From positions 248,001 through 312,000 of the forward strand of contig NZ_LVCF01000025.1 in the NCBI RefSeq assembly GCF_001594145.1: a stretch of 64,000 bases of DNA. The letters are read 5' to 3'. Within the stretch, counting starts at the first letter, position 1; every line of letters starts with the position of its first letter. Source of the stretch: Branchiibius sp. NY16-3462-2 (GTDB lineage Bacteria > Actinomycetota > Actinomycetes > Actinomycetales > Dermatophilaceae). A model generated the notes under the pieces. The model was not told the DNA's origin. It saw only the letters and a list, made by a program, of their open reading frames with translations, and did no database searches. The position numbers and the translations under genes were made by a program. Below, piece after piece: positions 53,110 through 61,849 of the stretch.

Positions 53110-53736
53110 GTGCTCTCGAAGGAGTCGCCGTCTGCGGCGCACCTGGCCGTTGGCGCGGTCGTCGGCGTCATCGTGGGAGTGGTCTTCGCGACGGTCACGG
53201 GTCGCGTCATTGCGTCGATCCTGGCCGGCTGGGCGGCCCTGGCCCTGACCTTCGTCGTGTCGATGGTCCTGACCCTGTGGCCGTTGGATGCCGAACAGAC
53301 CAGCGCCCGGTCCACCCGCGAGGAGCCGTCGCGGCGGCTGACGCACACGGTGGCCCTGGCCGCCGCGGTGCTGAGCCTGGCCGGAGTGATCGCGGTGATG
53401 GCGTCGGGCGATCAGGAGGATCGGATCGCCAGCGTCGTGGTTGCCGTCCTGGCCGCGCTGTCGTCGTGGGCGATGATCCATGTGCTGTACGCGCTGCGCT
53501 ACGCCCGGATCTACTACACCGAGCCCAAGGGCGGGATCGACTACCACCAGAAGGAAGACCCGCAGTACTCCGATTTCTTCTACACCGGATTCGCAGTGGG
53601 CATGAGCTACGCGATCTCCGACACCGACCTCGCCTCGACCCAGATGCGTAAGTCCGCCTTGGCGCAGAGCCTGCTGGCCTACGTGTTCGGTGCGATGATC
53701 CTGGCCGCGTTGATCAACCTGATCGCCGGACTCTGA
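53110..53736 (+). CDS. DUF1345 membrane protein
   Basis: A 208-residue protein with five or six membrane segments. The block HYQKEDPQYSDFFYTGF (here YHQKEDPQYSDFFYTGF), then AVGMSYAISDTDLASTQMRK, followed by a last segment VFGAMILAALINLIAGL, is the signature of DUF1345. The family is widespread and of unknown function. GTG 53110 follows the rhodanese stop by two bases. Confidence 0.88.
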   Translation: MLSKESPSAAHLAVGAVVGVIVGVVFATVTGRVIASILAGWAALALTFVVSMVLTLWPLDAEQTSARSTREEPSRRLTHTVALAAAVLSLAGVIAVMASGDQEDRIASVVVAVLAALSSWAMIHVLYALRYARIYYTEPKGGIDYHQKEDPQYSDFFYTGFAVGMSYAISDTDLASTQMRKSALAQSLLAYVFGAMILAALINLIAGL

Positions 53737-53810
53737 TCCGACTCCACCGCTCACCCGAAGCGCGCGTGTGTACTCACAAGCGGTTTGACGCACTCTTTCT
53801 ATACGGACGG

Positions 53811-53830
53811 GTTGCAGATATAACTGCAAC
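53811..53830. promoter_or_regulatory. Inverted repeat in the toxin-antitoxin promoter
   Basis: GTTGCAG (53811-53817) and CTGCAAC (53824-53830) are perfect arms around ATATAA. A possible -10 box TATAAC (53819-53824) lies inside, so a bound protein would block the promoter. The site is 35 bases before the antitoxin start, the usual place for autorepression by an antitoxin. Confidence 0.55.
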
Positions 53831-53865
53831 TGCTTACGCTTACATCCGAAATCAAGGAGTTCGCT

Positions 53866-54297
53866 ATGCCTACGAAGAGTGCTTCAGCCATCCTCACCGG
53901 TGAACGCGACGCGGCTCTCGCGCGTGACGTTCTTCAGACGTTGGAGGGGCCGACCGGTGAGCTGTCTGTCGCCCGAGACGCTGAGTCACCGCGTCCGCTC
54001 CCTCGCGAACTGGGTCAACTGCTGCAGGATGTACTGGAGTCGATCGCTTCCCAATCCAGCGTCACCGTCCGCGCTCTTCCCGACGAGTTGACAACATCGA
54101 CCGCTGCATCCGTGCTCGGCGTGTCGAGGCCCACCCTGATGAAGATGGTCAAGAACGGCGAGATCCGGGCACACAAGGTCGGCGCACACACTCGTCTTCG
54201 ACGCGAGGATGTGACCGCCGCACGACGTGCGAGGCGCGAACGTGAACGCGCTGCGTTCGCCGAACTGCTGGAGGCCGAGGGAGACGAAGTCGACTGA
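53866..54297 (+). CDS. Antitoxin with excisionase-type helix-turn-helix
   Basis: A 143-residue DNA-binding protein with AAGGAG six bases before its ATG. Residues 75-122 form a MerR/excisionase-like helix-turn-helix: LTTSTAASVLGVSRPTLMKM, then VKNGEIRAHKVGAHTRLRRE, followed by DV. The N-terminal 70 residues are helical and acidic, the C-terminal tail is charged (RRARRERERAAFAELLEAEG). Proteins of this shape are antitoxins of PIN-domain ribonucleases, and a PIN gene follows 19 bases later. It probably represses its own promoter through the nearby inverted repeat. Confidence 0.85.
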   Translation: MPTKSASAILTGERDAALARDVLQTLEGPTGELSVARDAESPRPLPRELGQLLQDVLESIASQSSVTVRALPDELTTSTAASVLGVSRPTLMKMVKNGEIRAHKVGAHTRLRREDVTAARRARRERERAAFAELLEAEGDEVD

Positions 54298-54316
54298 CTG
54301 CTGGTAGTTTCCGCGA

Positions 54317-54891
54317 ATGAGCGGAGGCGCCCAGCGCGTGTTTGTCGACGCCAACGTCTTCTATTCACGGACGCTACGCGACTGGTTGGGAAGCTCTACA
54401 CAACTCCCGACGCGCCGCCTTTCATCGTGTGCTGGACCGAGGATGTACTAGCGGAGACCATCTACCGCCTCCGCCGGGCTCACCCAGATTGGGACGGTGC
54501 GCGAATCTCTCGTATGAGAGATGCCATCGCAGGATCTTTCGAAGGTGGCCGGGTCGACGCCTACTCGCCCGGCGCATATCCAGGCACAGATCCCAACGAC
54601 GCCCACGTGCACGCCGCAGCCGTGGCAGCACAGGCCGACTACCTGGTCACTGGCAACACCAAGGATTTCTCCTGGGACGCCGATAGTGCGCCCTATGAGG
54701 TTCTGACGCCTGATGAGTTCTTCGTCCCGGTGGACCAGGCGATGGGTGACTTAGTTGACCTCGTTGCGCAGAAGATGAGCGACTACTGGGTAAAGCGATC
54801 CGGCGAGGCAGACCTTCCCGCCCGACTCGTCGCTGCAGGTTGCCCAGAGTTTGCGGTTCGCGTCAGAACCCACCTGCAACGCCACATGTGA
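54317..54891 (+). pseudogene. PIN-domain toxin gene with a frameshift
   Basis: The start at 54317 gives MSGGAQRVFVDANVFYSRTL then RDWLG, with the first PIN catalytic aspartate in VDAN. The frame then runs to an early stop at about 54450. In the +1-shifted frame the protein continues without loss: KLYTTPDAPPFIVCWTEDVL, AETIYRLRRAHPDWDGARIS, then PGTDPNDAHVHAAAVAAQAD and YLVTGNTKDF with the other acidic residues. The shift falls at the GGG tract 54388-54390, where one G seems to be missing. Intact, it would be an RNA-cutting toxin of about 190 residues. A sequencing error cannot be excluded. Confidence 0.8.
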
Positions 54892-54899
54892 ACTGCGGA

Positions 54900-56060
54900 T
54901 CAACCTGATCGCCGGGCTGTGACCCGATCGGGGATCAGCACGACAGGGATCGTGAGAGCAAGCAGGATGGCACCGAAGATCATCACGACGGTTCCCGAAA
55001 CATGCTCCAGCGCAAGGGTGATCAGATACGGAACGGCGAACCCGACGTACGTCAGGGAGTAGAAGATCGCGTTGAGGGTGCCCAGGTCGCCCGGTTGGGC
55101 GACCGACTCCACGCCGGTCAGTCCACCGACGAGGATCAGCCCGTACGCCGCGCCAAGCCCGATCGCGGCCGGCACCACCAGCCACCAGGCGCCCGTCATC
55201 GCCATGACAGCCGCGATGAGCAGCCCGACACTTCCCGCGATCGCACCCGCGATCAGCATCTTGGGAGCGCTGCCCAGCCGGCGCCCGAACGGTTGCAGCA
55301 GCACGCCGGAGTAGAGCGTGAGCGCCGCCAGCGCCCCGCCGACGGCGATCGACGGACCGGGGATGTGCGTGAGCGACGGCAGCGTCGCGAAACTGACGGA
55401 GGCACACCCGAAAACCCATGGGGCCGTGGGTAGTACACGGCGGATGAAGGTCGGTTCGCGCAGCGCCGCAGCAACCTCGCTCTCCTGCTCCCGCTCGGTG
55501 ACAACGGCCCGCGCAGGCTCGGGGGTGTTCCACGCGATCACGGTGACAGCAGCCGCCAGGATCAGGTGCGGCACATAGGGCAACACGGTGGGCCACGGCG
55601 CCCACTGCGCAAGAACTCCGGCCACCAACGGTCCGCTGGCAAAGCCCGACGAGAGGGCGATCGTGGCGCGCCGGGCGCCGGTTCCCGCTGCGCCGGTGGA
55701 CAATTCCTTGACCCAGGCCGTCCCCGGCGCGAAAGCGGCGCCCGAGGCGATGCCGGCCAGCAGCCGCCCGAGCAACAGCAACCACAGGTGGCTGCCGCCG
55801 GCTATCAGCACGCAGGTCGCCACGATGGACAGCAACAGCACCGGTCGCAACACCCGGCGTCGGCCGATGCGGTCCGAGATCGGCGAGATGATCAGCAGGG
55901 CGGGGATGATCCCGATCGCGTAGGCACCGAAGAGCAGCGTGACTTCAGCGGCGGATGCGTGATCGTGCGCCTTGTAGACCGGCAGCATGGCCGCGAACTG
56001 GTTGGCACCCCAGCCGACGGCAAACAACGCCAGCGCGGCTCGCAGCCAGGGGGTCCTCAC
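54900..56060 (-). CDS. MFS transporter, 12-TM
   Basis: A 386-residue transporter with twelve expected segments. The first loop motif is ISPISDRIGRRRVLRPVLLL, and GRLLAGIASGAAFAPGTAWV lies in segment 4. The second half has SIAVGGALAALTLYSGVLLQ and PFGRRLGSAPKMLIAGAIAG. This resembles small drug or metabolite exporters. GTG 56060 was chosen because GGTGGG lies five bases upstream; GTG 56066 is also possible. It ends just after the converging toxin remnant. Substrate unknown. Confidence 0.88.
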   Translation of the reverse strand: MRTPWLRAALALFAVGWGANQFAAMLPVYKAHDHASAAEVTLLFGAYAIGIIPALLIISPISDRIGRRRVLRPVLLLSIVATCVLIAGGSHLWLLLLGRLLAGIASGAAFAPGTAWVKELSTGAAGTGARRATIALSSGFASGPLVAGVLAQWAPWPTVLPYVPHLILAAAVTVIAWNTPEPARAVVTEREQESEVAAALREPTFIRRVLPTAPWVFGCASVSFATLPSLTHIPGPSIAVGGALAALTLYSGVLLQPFGRRLGSAPKMLIAGAIAGSVGLLIAAVMAMTGAWWLVVPAAIGLGAAYGLILVGGLTGVESVAQPGDLGTLNAIFYSLTYVGFAVPYLITLALEHVSGTVVMIFGAILLALTIPVVLIPDRVTARRSG

Positions 56061-56088
56061 GCGCACCCACCATACGGTCGCTATGGAG

Positions 56089-56856
56089 TCAGTTGAGCGC
56101 AGGGGTGTCCGTCGGGATGACGCCGCCGTCGTACAGCGATTCGCCGAGGTCGCGCAGCGCCCGCAACGCGACACGTTGGGTCAGCGGGCCGTAGGAGATC
56201 CGGGCGACACCGAGGGCTTCGTATTCCTTGGCCGGCAGGGCACCGGGCAATCCGATGAGGGTCAGCCGGCCGGGACCGAGCCCTTCGACGAGGCGCCGGA
56301 CGTCGCCGGCGCCCACGGCACCGGGTACGAAAACCACTGGTGCACCAGCGTCGATGAACGCCCGGCCGCGCCGGATGGCCTCTTCGATCCGATCCTCGCG
56401 CGACAGCGTCTCGTTGCGCATCGCATCGGTGCGGGCGTTCAACTGGAACTGCACTCCCTCGGCCAGAGCGGCCTTGGTGATCTCGGCCACCCGCGCGACC
56501 GCCTCGTCGAAGGGCCGGTTGCGGTCCTCGACGTTGGCACCCACGATCCCGATGCCGATGGCGCGCCGGACCGTCTCGCCCGGGTCGTCGTACCCGTCGT
56601 CGAGGTCCGCGGACACCGGCAGGTCGACGGCATCGACCACGACCTTCGCCCCGGCCAGGGCGACGTCCAGCGGCATCTGGCCATCGTCGTACCCGAGGGA
56701 GGCAGCAATCGAGTGGCCAGCGGTAGCAATGGCTTTCGTGTCCGGGAGGTCAGCGATGGTCTTCGCGCTGATCGCGTCCCAGACGTTGACGACCTGGAGG
56801 ATTTCGGGGGCCTCGTGCAGCGCCTTGAGGGCGAGGGCGCGATCCGCGGTGCTCAT
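56089..56856 (-). CDS. Isocitrate lyase/PEP-mutase-family protein
   Basis: A 255-residue TIM barrel: LQVVNVWDAISAKTI at the start, ATAGHSIAASLGYDDGQMPL, VSADLDDGYDDPGETVRRAI (metal-binding aspartates), GANVEDRN, then FQLNARTDAM. This is the pattern of the PEP mutase/oxaloacetate hydrolase branch; the lyase cysteine motif KKCGH is absent. It probably cleaves or forms a C-C bond in a small oxo-acid. It is divergent from the flavin oxidoreductase gene by 34 bases. Confidence 0.9.
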   Translation of the reverse strand: MSTADRALALKALHEAPEILQVVNVWDAISAKTIADLPDTKAIATAGHSIAASLGYDDGQMPLDVALAGAKVVVDAVDLPVSADLDDGYDDPGETVRRAIGIGIVGANVEDRNRPFDEAVARVAEITKAALAEGVQFQLNARTDAMRNETLSREDRIEEAIRRGRAFIDAGAPVVFVPGAVGAGDVRRLVEGLGPGRLTLIGLPGALPAKEYEALGVARISYGPLTQRVALRALRDLGESLYDGGVIPTDTPALN

Positions 56857-56890
56857 AACTGGACTGTAGGCACCGGTCTACGATCGCGCT

Positions 56891-57907
56891 ATGACCCTAC
56901 GGCGGCTGGGCTTCCTGACCCTCGGCCTGTTCGACCCTGCCGATCCGGCACCCGGGCACGAGTCGTTGCTGCAGGTGATCGAGCTCGGCGAGCAACTCGG
57001 ATTCGACAGCGCGTGGCTTCGGCACCGGCACCTGCAGCACGGCGTCTCCTCCCCGATCGCCATCCTGGCGGCGGCCTCCCAGCGCACGTCGCGGATCGAA
57101 CTGGGCACGGCCGTCACGCCGTTGGGCTGGGAGAACCCGCTGCGGCTCGCAGAAGATCTCGCGACCGTCGACATCCTGACCGGTGGGCGGATCAACCCCG
57201 GCGTGAGCGTGGGGCCACCGATGAACTTCGACTCCGTTCGCGATGCGCTGTATCCGGACACCGCCGATATCGAGGACTTCAGCTACGAGCGGGTGCTTCG
57301 GCTGGTGCGCTTCCTGCGCGGGGAGCGAGCATCCACCTTCGAAGGGACTCGCGGCATCGAGGTGTTCTCCTCGATCGTGCAGCCACACTCGCCGGGGCTG
57401 TCCGACCGGGTCTGGTACGGCGGGGCGAGCCTTCGGTCGGCCGTCTGGGCTGGGCGCGAGGGCCTGAACTTCCTGACCAGCAGTGTACTGAAGCCGGAAC
57501 CGGAGGACGGCCTGGATTTCGCACGCATCCAGCAACAGCAGATCCGCGCCTACCGCGCAGCGCACCCGCTCGGCTCGAAAGCCCGTGTGTCGCAAGGGCT
57601 CGTGGTCATCCCGACCGACTCGGCGACGTCAGAACAGAAAGCCAAGTACTCGGCGTACGTCGAGGCCCGGCTCCCGCGCACCCGTGAACTCCAGGGGCCG
57701 GGCATGTTGTTCTCTCCTGACCTGATCGGCACGAGTTCGCAACTAGCAGAGCAACTTTCGGCGCACGCCGGTTATCAGGAGGTCGACGAGGTGGTCTTCG
57801 CGTTGCCGTTCAGCTTCGAGCACGAGGACTACGTGCAGATCCTGACCGACATGGCCCAGCACCTCGGACCCGCCCTGGGTTGGTCACCGGTATCTGCCAG
57901 CGGGTGA
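56891..57907 (+). CDS. LLM-class flavin-dependent oxidoreductase
   Basis: A 338-residue luciferase-like monooxygenase: RRLGFLTLGLFDPADPAPGH, FDSAWLRHRHLQHGVSSPIA, RIELGTAVTPLGWENPLRLA and EDLATVDILTGGRINPGVSV are the classic segments of the bacterial luciferase barrel. It would use reduced FMN or F420 supplied by another protein. The substrate is not evident. It is followed 16 bases later by a lipoprotein gene on the same strand. Confidence 0.9.
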   Translation: MTLRRLGFLTLGLFDPADPAPGHESLLQVIELGEQLGFDSAWLRHRHLQHGVSSPIAILAAASQRTSRIELGTAVTPLGWENPLRLAEDLATVDILTGGRINPGVSVGPPMNFDSVRDALYPDTADIEDFSYERVLRLVRFLRGERASTFEGTRGIEVFSSIVQPHSPGLSDRVWYGGASLRSAVWAGREGLNFLTSSVLKPEPEDGLDFARIQQQQIRAYRAAHPLGSKARVSQGLVVIPTDSATSEQKAKYSAYVEARLPRTRELQGPGMLFSPDLIGTSSQLAEQLSAHAGYQEVDEVVFALPFSFEHEDYVQILTDMAQHLGPALGWSPVSASG

Positions 57908-57923
57908 TCGACTCCTAGGTGGT

Positions 57924-58523
57924 ATGTCCATCCGTCGAACCTCCGTCCTCGGCCTCATCCCCGTGGTCGCTGCCCTTCCCGCGCTGGCCGCGTGTGGAAG
58001 CGTGAGTACGACGAGCGACCCGTCACCGGCGACCGTCACCGTTACTGCCAGTCCGGCGTCCGTCTCGCAGACCCCGCAGGCGATGCCGGAGACCGCGACG
58101 AGCGTTCCCTCGTCAGCGCTTTCGGCGCCGACGGTCACCGCTAGGCACGTCGCGACCAGTCAGCCAGCAGCCACCCGGCAGGCCAGCGTTCAACCCAAGG
58201 CCCCGCGGCCGCTGATCACTGACTTCACCGCCAGCGAGACGAAGGTCGCCTGCTCCGCCGGTGGTCCCGGCTTCCCCGCCAAGCTTGATTTCGACATCAC
58301 CTTCACCTGGGCCACCAAACACACCAAGGCCGTCTACCTGGGCGTCGACACGACCGATGCGCTGCACAACTCCTACTCCGGCGCGATGCCGACGAGCGGA
58401 TCGATCACGATCGGCTACGGCTGCTACGACCCGCACACCTACACGCTGGCGGCCGTCGGGACCGACGGGAGGGTCATCCAGCACACGATCACCGTCAAGA
58501 ACGTCGGCGACCCCGGTGCGTGA
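57924..58523 (+). CDS. Secreted lipoprotein with Ser/Thr/Ala-rich linker
   Basis: A 199-residue lipoprotein: a hydrophobic signal from residue 7 and lipobox ALAACGS. A linker of about 75 residues rich in Ser, Thr, Ala and Pro follows. The C-terminal domain (LITDFTASETKVACSAGGPG, FDITFTWATKHTKAVYLGVD, YGCYDPHTYTLAAVGTDGRV) has a likely Ig/fibronectin-type beta sandwich with two cysteines. No enzyme motif is seen. Similar in plan to the lipoprotein at 1647-2183, but not evidently its paralog. Confidence 0.75.
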   Translation: MSIRRTSVLGLIPVVAALPALAACGSVSTTSDPSPATVTVTASPASVSQTPQAMPETATSVPSSALSAPTVTARHVATSQPAATRQASVQPKAPRPLITDFTASETKVACSAGGPGFPAKLDFDITFTWATKHTKAVYLGVDTTDALHNSYSGAMPTSGSITIGYGCYDPHTYTLAAVGTDGRVIQHTITVKNVGDPGA

Positions 58524-58540
58524 AGCAACTCGCAATGAAT

Positions 58541-59395
58541 CTACTTGAGCAGCCGCGACATTCGCCGGTCGGCCAGGATCTTGCCACCGGTCTGACAGGT
58601 CGGGCAGTACTGCATCGACCGGTCCGCGAACGACACCTCGCGCACCGTGTCACCGCACACCGGGCAGGTCTCGCCGGTGCGGCCGTGCACCTGCATCCCG
58701 GCCCGTTTGGCGTCCTTGAGGTCCTTGGCCGGCTTGCCGGAGGCCTCGCCGATCGCCGTCTCCAACGTTGAGCGCAACGCGAGGTAGAGCCGCGAAACCT
58801 CCTCCTCCGTCAACGATCCCGCGACCGCGTACGGCGATAGGCGCGCCGTGTGCAGTACCTCGTCGGAGTAGGCGTTGCCGACTCCCGCGATCACCGACTG
58901 GTCGCGCAGCAGACCCTTGATCTGCGTACGCCGACCGGCCAGGAGCGCTGCGAAGTCCGGTTCGGTGAGGGACAGGGGCTCAGGTCCCAACGACGCAATG
59001 CCCGGGACCTCGGATGGTGACCGCACGACGTACGCCGCGAGTCGTTTCTGGGTTCCCGCCTCGGTCAGGTCGAACCCGGAGCCGTCCTCGAAACGCATCC
59101 GCACCGCGATCGGCGACTTGCCCGGCCGGATCATCGCGTTGGACAGCGACTCCGACCAGCGCAGCCACCCCGCGCGGGACAGGTGGAACACGAAGTGGAT
59201 GCCGTCCGCGTCGATGTCGATGAATTTCCCATGTCGCGCAACGGAAGTCACCAGCAGACCGGACAACGCGGTCACCGGCGGGTCGTAGGTCTTGAGCACA
59301 CTGAACGAGCCCAACTCCACCCCGGCCACCGCCAACCCCACGACCCGCGACGACAGGAAGTCCACCAGACCCTGCACCTCGGGCAGTTCAGGCAT
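58541..59395 (-). CDS. Fpg/Nei-family DNA glycosylase
   Basis: A 284-residue base-excision repair enzyme. It starts MPELPEVQGL, so Pro2 and Glu3, the catalytic pair of this family, are present. The helix-two-turn-helix block reads IKGLLRDQSVIAGVGNAYSD, and the zinc finger is CPVC with CPTC followed by GGKILADRRMSRLLK, which keeps the DNA-contacting Arg. It removes oxidised bases and nicks the backbone. Whether it is the Fpg or Nei-type paralog is not decided. ATG 59395 overlaps the end of the phosphatase gene. Confidence 0.93.
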   Translation of the reverse strand: MPELPEVQGLVDFLSSRVVGLAVAGVELGSFSVLKTYDPPVTALSGLLVTSVARHGKFIDIDADGIHFVFHLSRAGWLRWSESLSNAMIRPGKSPIAVRMRFEDGSGFDLTEAGTQKRLAAYVVRSPSEVPGIASLGPEPLSLTEPDFAALLAGRRTQIKGLLRDQSVIAGVGNAYSDEVLHTARLSPYAVAGSLTEEEVSRLYLALRSTLETAIGEASGKPAKDLKDAKRAGMQVHGRTGETCPVCGDTVREVSFADRSMQYCPTCQTGGKILADRRMSRLLK

Positions 59396-60497
59396 CGCGG
59401 TCACCCGCGGAGGACAGGGTGGTCGCGTCGATCCGCGGCGTCACCTGTTCCCACTGCCGCCGGGTCGCGGCCCGCGCGAACTGGAACGCGCCGCGCAACT
59501 GCCGGTGCAGGGCGTAGCCGTCCGGCCCCTCGAAGACCATCACCCGCACCGGTCGACCGGTGACGTCGTCGTGGGTCAGCGGGTGGCCGTGCGACAGCAC
59601 CTTCTGGGTCACCGTCAGTTTGCGGATCGCGATGCCGGCGACGTGATCCGGTTGTTCGAGGGTGAACTCCTCATAGATCTTCGGATCGTTCTGACCGTCG
59701 TCTCCGACGAGAAGCCATGACACCTGGGGGAATTCGCTGGCCAAGCGGCGCAGGGTGGAACGCTTGTGGGCCTGTCCGCTGCGGAACCAGGAATCCTCTG
59801 TCGGACCCCAGTCGGTCAGCAGCATCGGTCCGGCCGGGAAGCCGTGCCGACCCAGGAAGCGGCGCAGGATGGGTTCGTTGTTCCAGGCCCCGGTCGACAG
59901 ATAGATCACCGGTGCGTCAGGTTCACGGGCCCGCAGCGCACGGTAGAGCGCCGCCATGCCGGGCACCGCGCGGCGAGCGGTCTCCACCAGCACGAACGAG
60001 TTCCAGGCCGCGATCATCGGCCGCGGCAGCGAGGTCACCAGGCAGGTGTCGTCGATATCGCTGACGATCCCGAAGCGAACATCGTCGCCGATGATCTGCA
60101 GGGTCACTTTCTGCACGACCCCATCGGTTTCGATGGTCGCTTCCTGCCAGCCGTCGGACAGGCCATGGCCCTCGACCATCAGGTCGAAGTAGCCGCCGCG
60201 ATCGGTCATGGCGGTCACGCTGGCGTCCCCCACGCGCACCGCCACCTCGACCTCGGCCAGCGGTGCCGTGAAATAGGCCCAGTAGCCGCGCCGACCGTCG
60301 GGATGTTCCTGCGCCTTGTCGTGGTTGGGATCCCCCGGGCGGCTCAGCACGACCCGGCCCAGCACCCGCGCGAACCGCGGGCTGCCGTACCCCACATAGC
60401 CCAGAATGCGCGTGCTCCAGCCCCGACCGGCCAGCCGCCCTGCCAGCCAGTCGTTCAGCGCGTCTTCGGCACGCGCAGCCAGATGCCTCTCGGACAT
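59388..60497 (-). CDS. DUF2183 phosphatidate phosphatase-like protein (App1 family)
   Basis: A 369-residue protein whose second half has the HAD-like motif FGIVSDIDDTCLVTS, then APVIYLSTGAWNNEP and SWLLVGDDGQNDPKIYEEF, as in the App1 family; yeast App1 dephosphorylates phosphatidic acid. The N-terminal part (ILGYVGYGSPRFARVLGRVV, VRVGDASVTAMTDRGGYFDL) matches the usual bacterial extension. It likely acts on a phospholipid or phosphoprotein at the membrane surface. Overlaps the glycosylase gene by eight bases. Confidence 0.88.
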   Translation of the reverse strand: MSERHLAARAEDALNDWLAGRLAGRGWSTRILGYVGYGSPRFARVLGRVVLSRPGDPNHDKAQEHPDGRRGYWAYFTAPLAEVEVAVRVGDASVTAMTDRGGYFDLMVEGHGLSDGWQEATIETDGVVQKVTLQIIGDDVRFGIVSDIDDTCLVTSLPRPMIAAWNSFVLVETARRAVPGMAALYRALRAREPDAPVIYLSTGAWNNEPILRRFLGRHGFPAGPMLLTDWGPTEDSWFRSGQAHKRSTLRRLASEFPQVSWLLVGDDGQNDPKIYEEFTLEQPDHVAGIAIRKLTVTQKVLSHGHPLTHDDVTGRPVRVMVFEGPDGYALHRQLRGAFQFARAATRRQWEQVTPRIDATTLSSAGDRDA

Positions 60498-60545
60498 GGG
60501 CACAGCCTATGCGCCGACCCGCCCGGGCACATCTATCCTGACGCG

Positions 60546-61826
60546 GTGGTGAGTGACCCCCAGGCTGGTCTGAGCCGGCGGGGACTGCTCGCGGGCACGG
60601 TCGGGGTCGCCGGTGTCCTGGGCGCGACCCAGTGGTGGCTCACCGAGCATCCGGGGCCGATGTCGCTGCTGTCGGAGACGATCGCCTGGGCGCGCCCCGG
60701 CCACCGGGCGTTCGTGCAGGACCCCGCGGACGTCGTACCTTCCTCCCGGGTCCTGGCTGACGCCACGTCGCGGACCGAACTGCTCGCCGGTGAGCAGGAC
60801 TGGCGGGACGCCGCGCCCCCCTGGCTTCGGCAGGGCCCGTGGGCCTCACTCGCCGACGGCGCGATGCTCGATCTGCGGGTGCTGACTCTCGGGTTGCCGG
60901 CGACCGCTGCCGGCTGGTCCCAGCGCTGGCGTTACGTGTGGCCGCGCGATGCGAGTACGGCGGCCGTTGCCCTGGCCACGATCGGCCAGCCCGCGGCGGC
61001 GCTGGCGAATCTGTCCTATTTGCAACGGGTTCAGAGTCCCGACGGCTGGTTCCAGGCCCGCTACGACCCGCTGACCGGTCACCCGCCGGACGACCGCACG
61101 CGCCAGTTGGACGGCGCGGGTTGGGCCTTGTGGGCGACCGATCAGGTACGCCGAGTGCTCACCTCGGGTGCGGACCAGGCGGTGACGTCGTTGGCTGACC
61201 TGGTGCGTCGCAGCACCGCGCTCATCCTCCAGATCACGGATCACGGCTACCAGTTGCCACCGGCCGGTCCGGACTACTGGGAAGTGAGCGAGCGGGTCGT
61301 CACTCTCGGCACGGTCGCGATGCTGGCCGCGGGACTGGAAGCGGCCACCCACCTGCTGCCGATCATCGGCGAGGAAGCCTCGACGGCGGCGCTGGCGGCC
61401 CGGCAGTTGCAGGAACTCATCGGGGGTCGCTTCGACGGATTCCCCCGGCACGCGGACGGTGATGACCCCGATGTCTCCGTCGCGTTCACCATGCCCCCGT
61501 TCCGCGAGGCGCCGGCCGCCGGCTCGCTGGAGGCACTCCTCGCGCTGGAACCGCGGATCCGGCGGCCCGCAGGTGGTCTTGCTCCCGGTGTCGGCTGGCG
61601 CGACGACGGGATCAGCTGGACCCCGGAGACGGCACTGGTGGCGTTGGCCTACGCGGCTGCGGGTGAAGGCAACCACGCGGCGTACCTGCTCAATTGGCTC
61701 CAGGATCACCGGACATCGGCCGGCTCGTTGCCCGAGAAAGTCCTCTCGACAGGGGCGCCGGCCTCCGTCGCGCCGCTGTCCTGGACCGCTTCCCTGGTTC
61801 TGCTGGCCATCTCCCACCTGACCTGA
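60546..61826 (+). CDS. Secreted glycoside hydrolase family 15-like protein
   Basis: A 426-residue protein with a twin-arginine signal (LSRRGLLAGTVGVAGVLGAT). The (alpha/alpha)6 barrel has GWSQRWRYVWPRDASTAAVA, whose Trp-Pro-Arg-Asp-Ala core is characteristic of GH15 glucoamylase-like proteins, then LDGAGWALWATDQVRR, PDYWEVSERVVTLGTVAMLA and GISWTPETALVALAYAAAGE. It may hydrolyse alpha-glucans outside the cell, but the shorter length than true GH15 enzymes leaves activity uncertain. GTG 60546 and GTG 60549 are equally possible starts. Confidence 0.8.
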   Translation: MVSDPQAGLSRRGLLAGTVGVAGVLGATQWWLTEHPGPMSLLSETIAWARPGHRAFVQDPADVVPSSRVLADATSRTELLAGEQDWRDAAPPWLRQGPWASLADGAMLDLRVLTLGLPATAAGWSQRWRYVWPRDASTAAVALATIGQPAAALANLSYLQRVQSPDGWFQARYDPLTGHPPDDRTRQLDGAGWALWATDQVRRVLTSGADQAVTSLADLVRRSTALILQITDHGYQLPPAGPDYWEVSERVVTLGTVAMLAAGLEAATHLLPIIGEEASTAALAARQLQELIGGRFDGFPRHADGDDPDVSVAFTMPPFREAPAAGSLEALLALEPRIRRPAGGLAPGVGWRDDGISWTPETALVALAYAAAGEGNHAAYLLNWLQDHRTSAGSLPEKVLSTGAPASVAPLSWTASLVLLAISHLT

Positions 61827-61849
61827 CCTGCCTACCGAACCCGTATGGC

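Noticed and set aside
59766..60545. Extension of the GH15-like gene far upstream in the same frame
   Set aside because: The extra part lies opposite the DUF2183 gene and has no family pattern; the twin-arginine signal begins just after GTG 60546.
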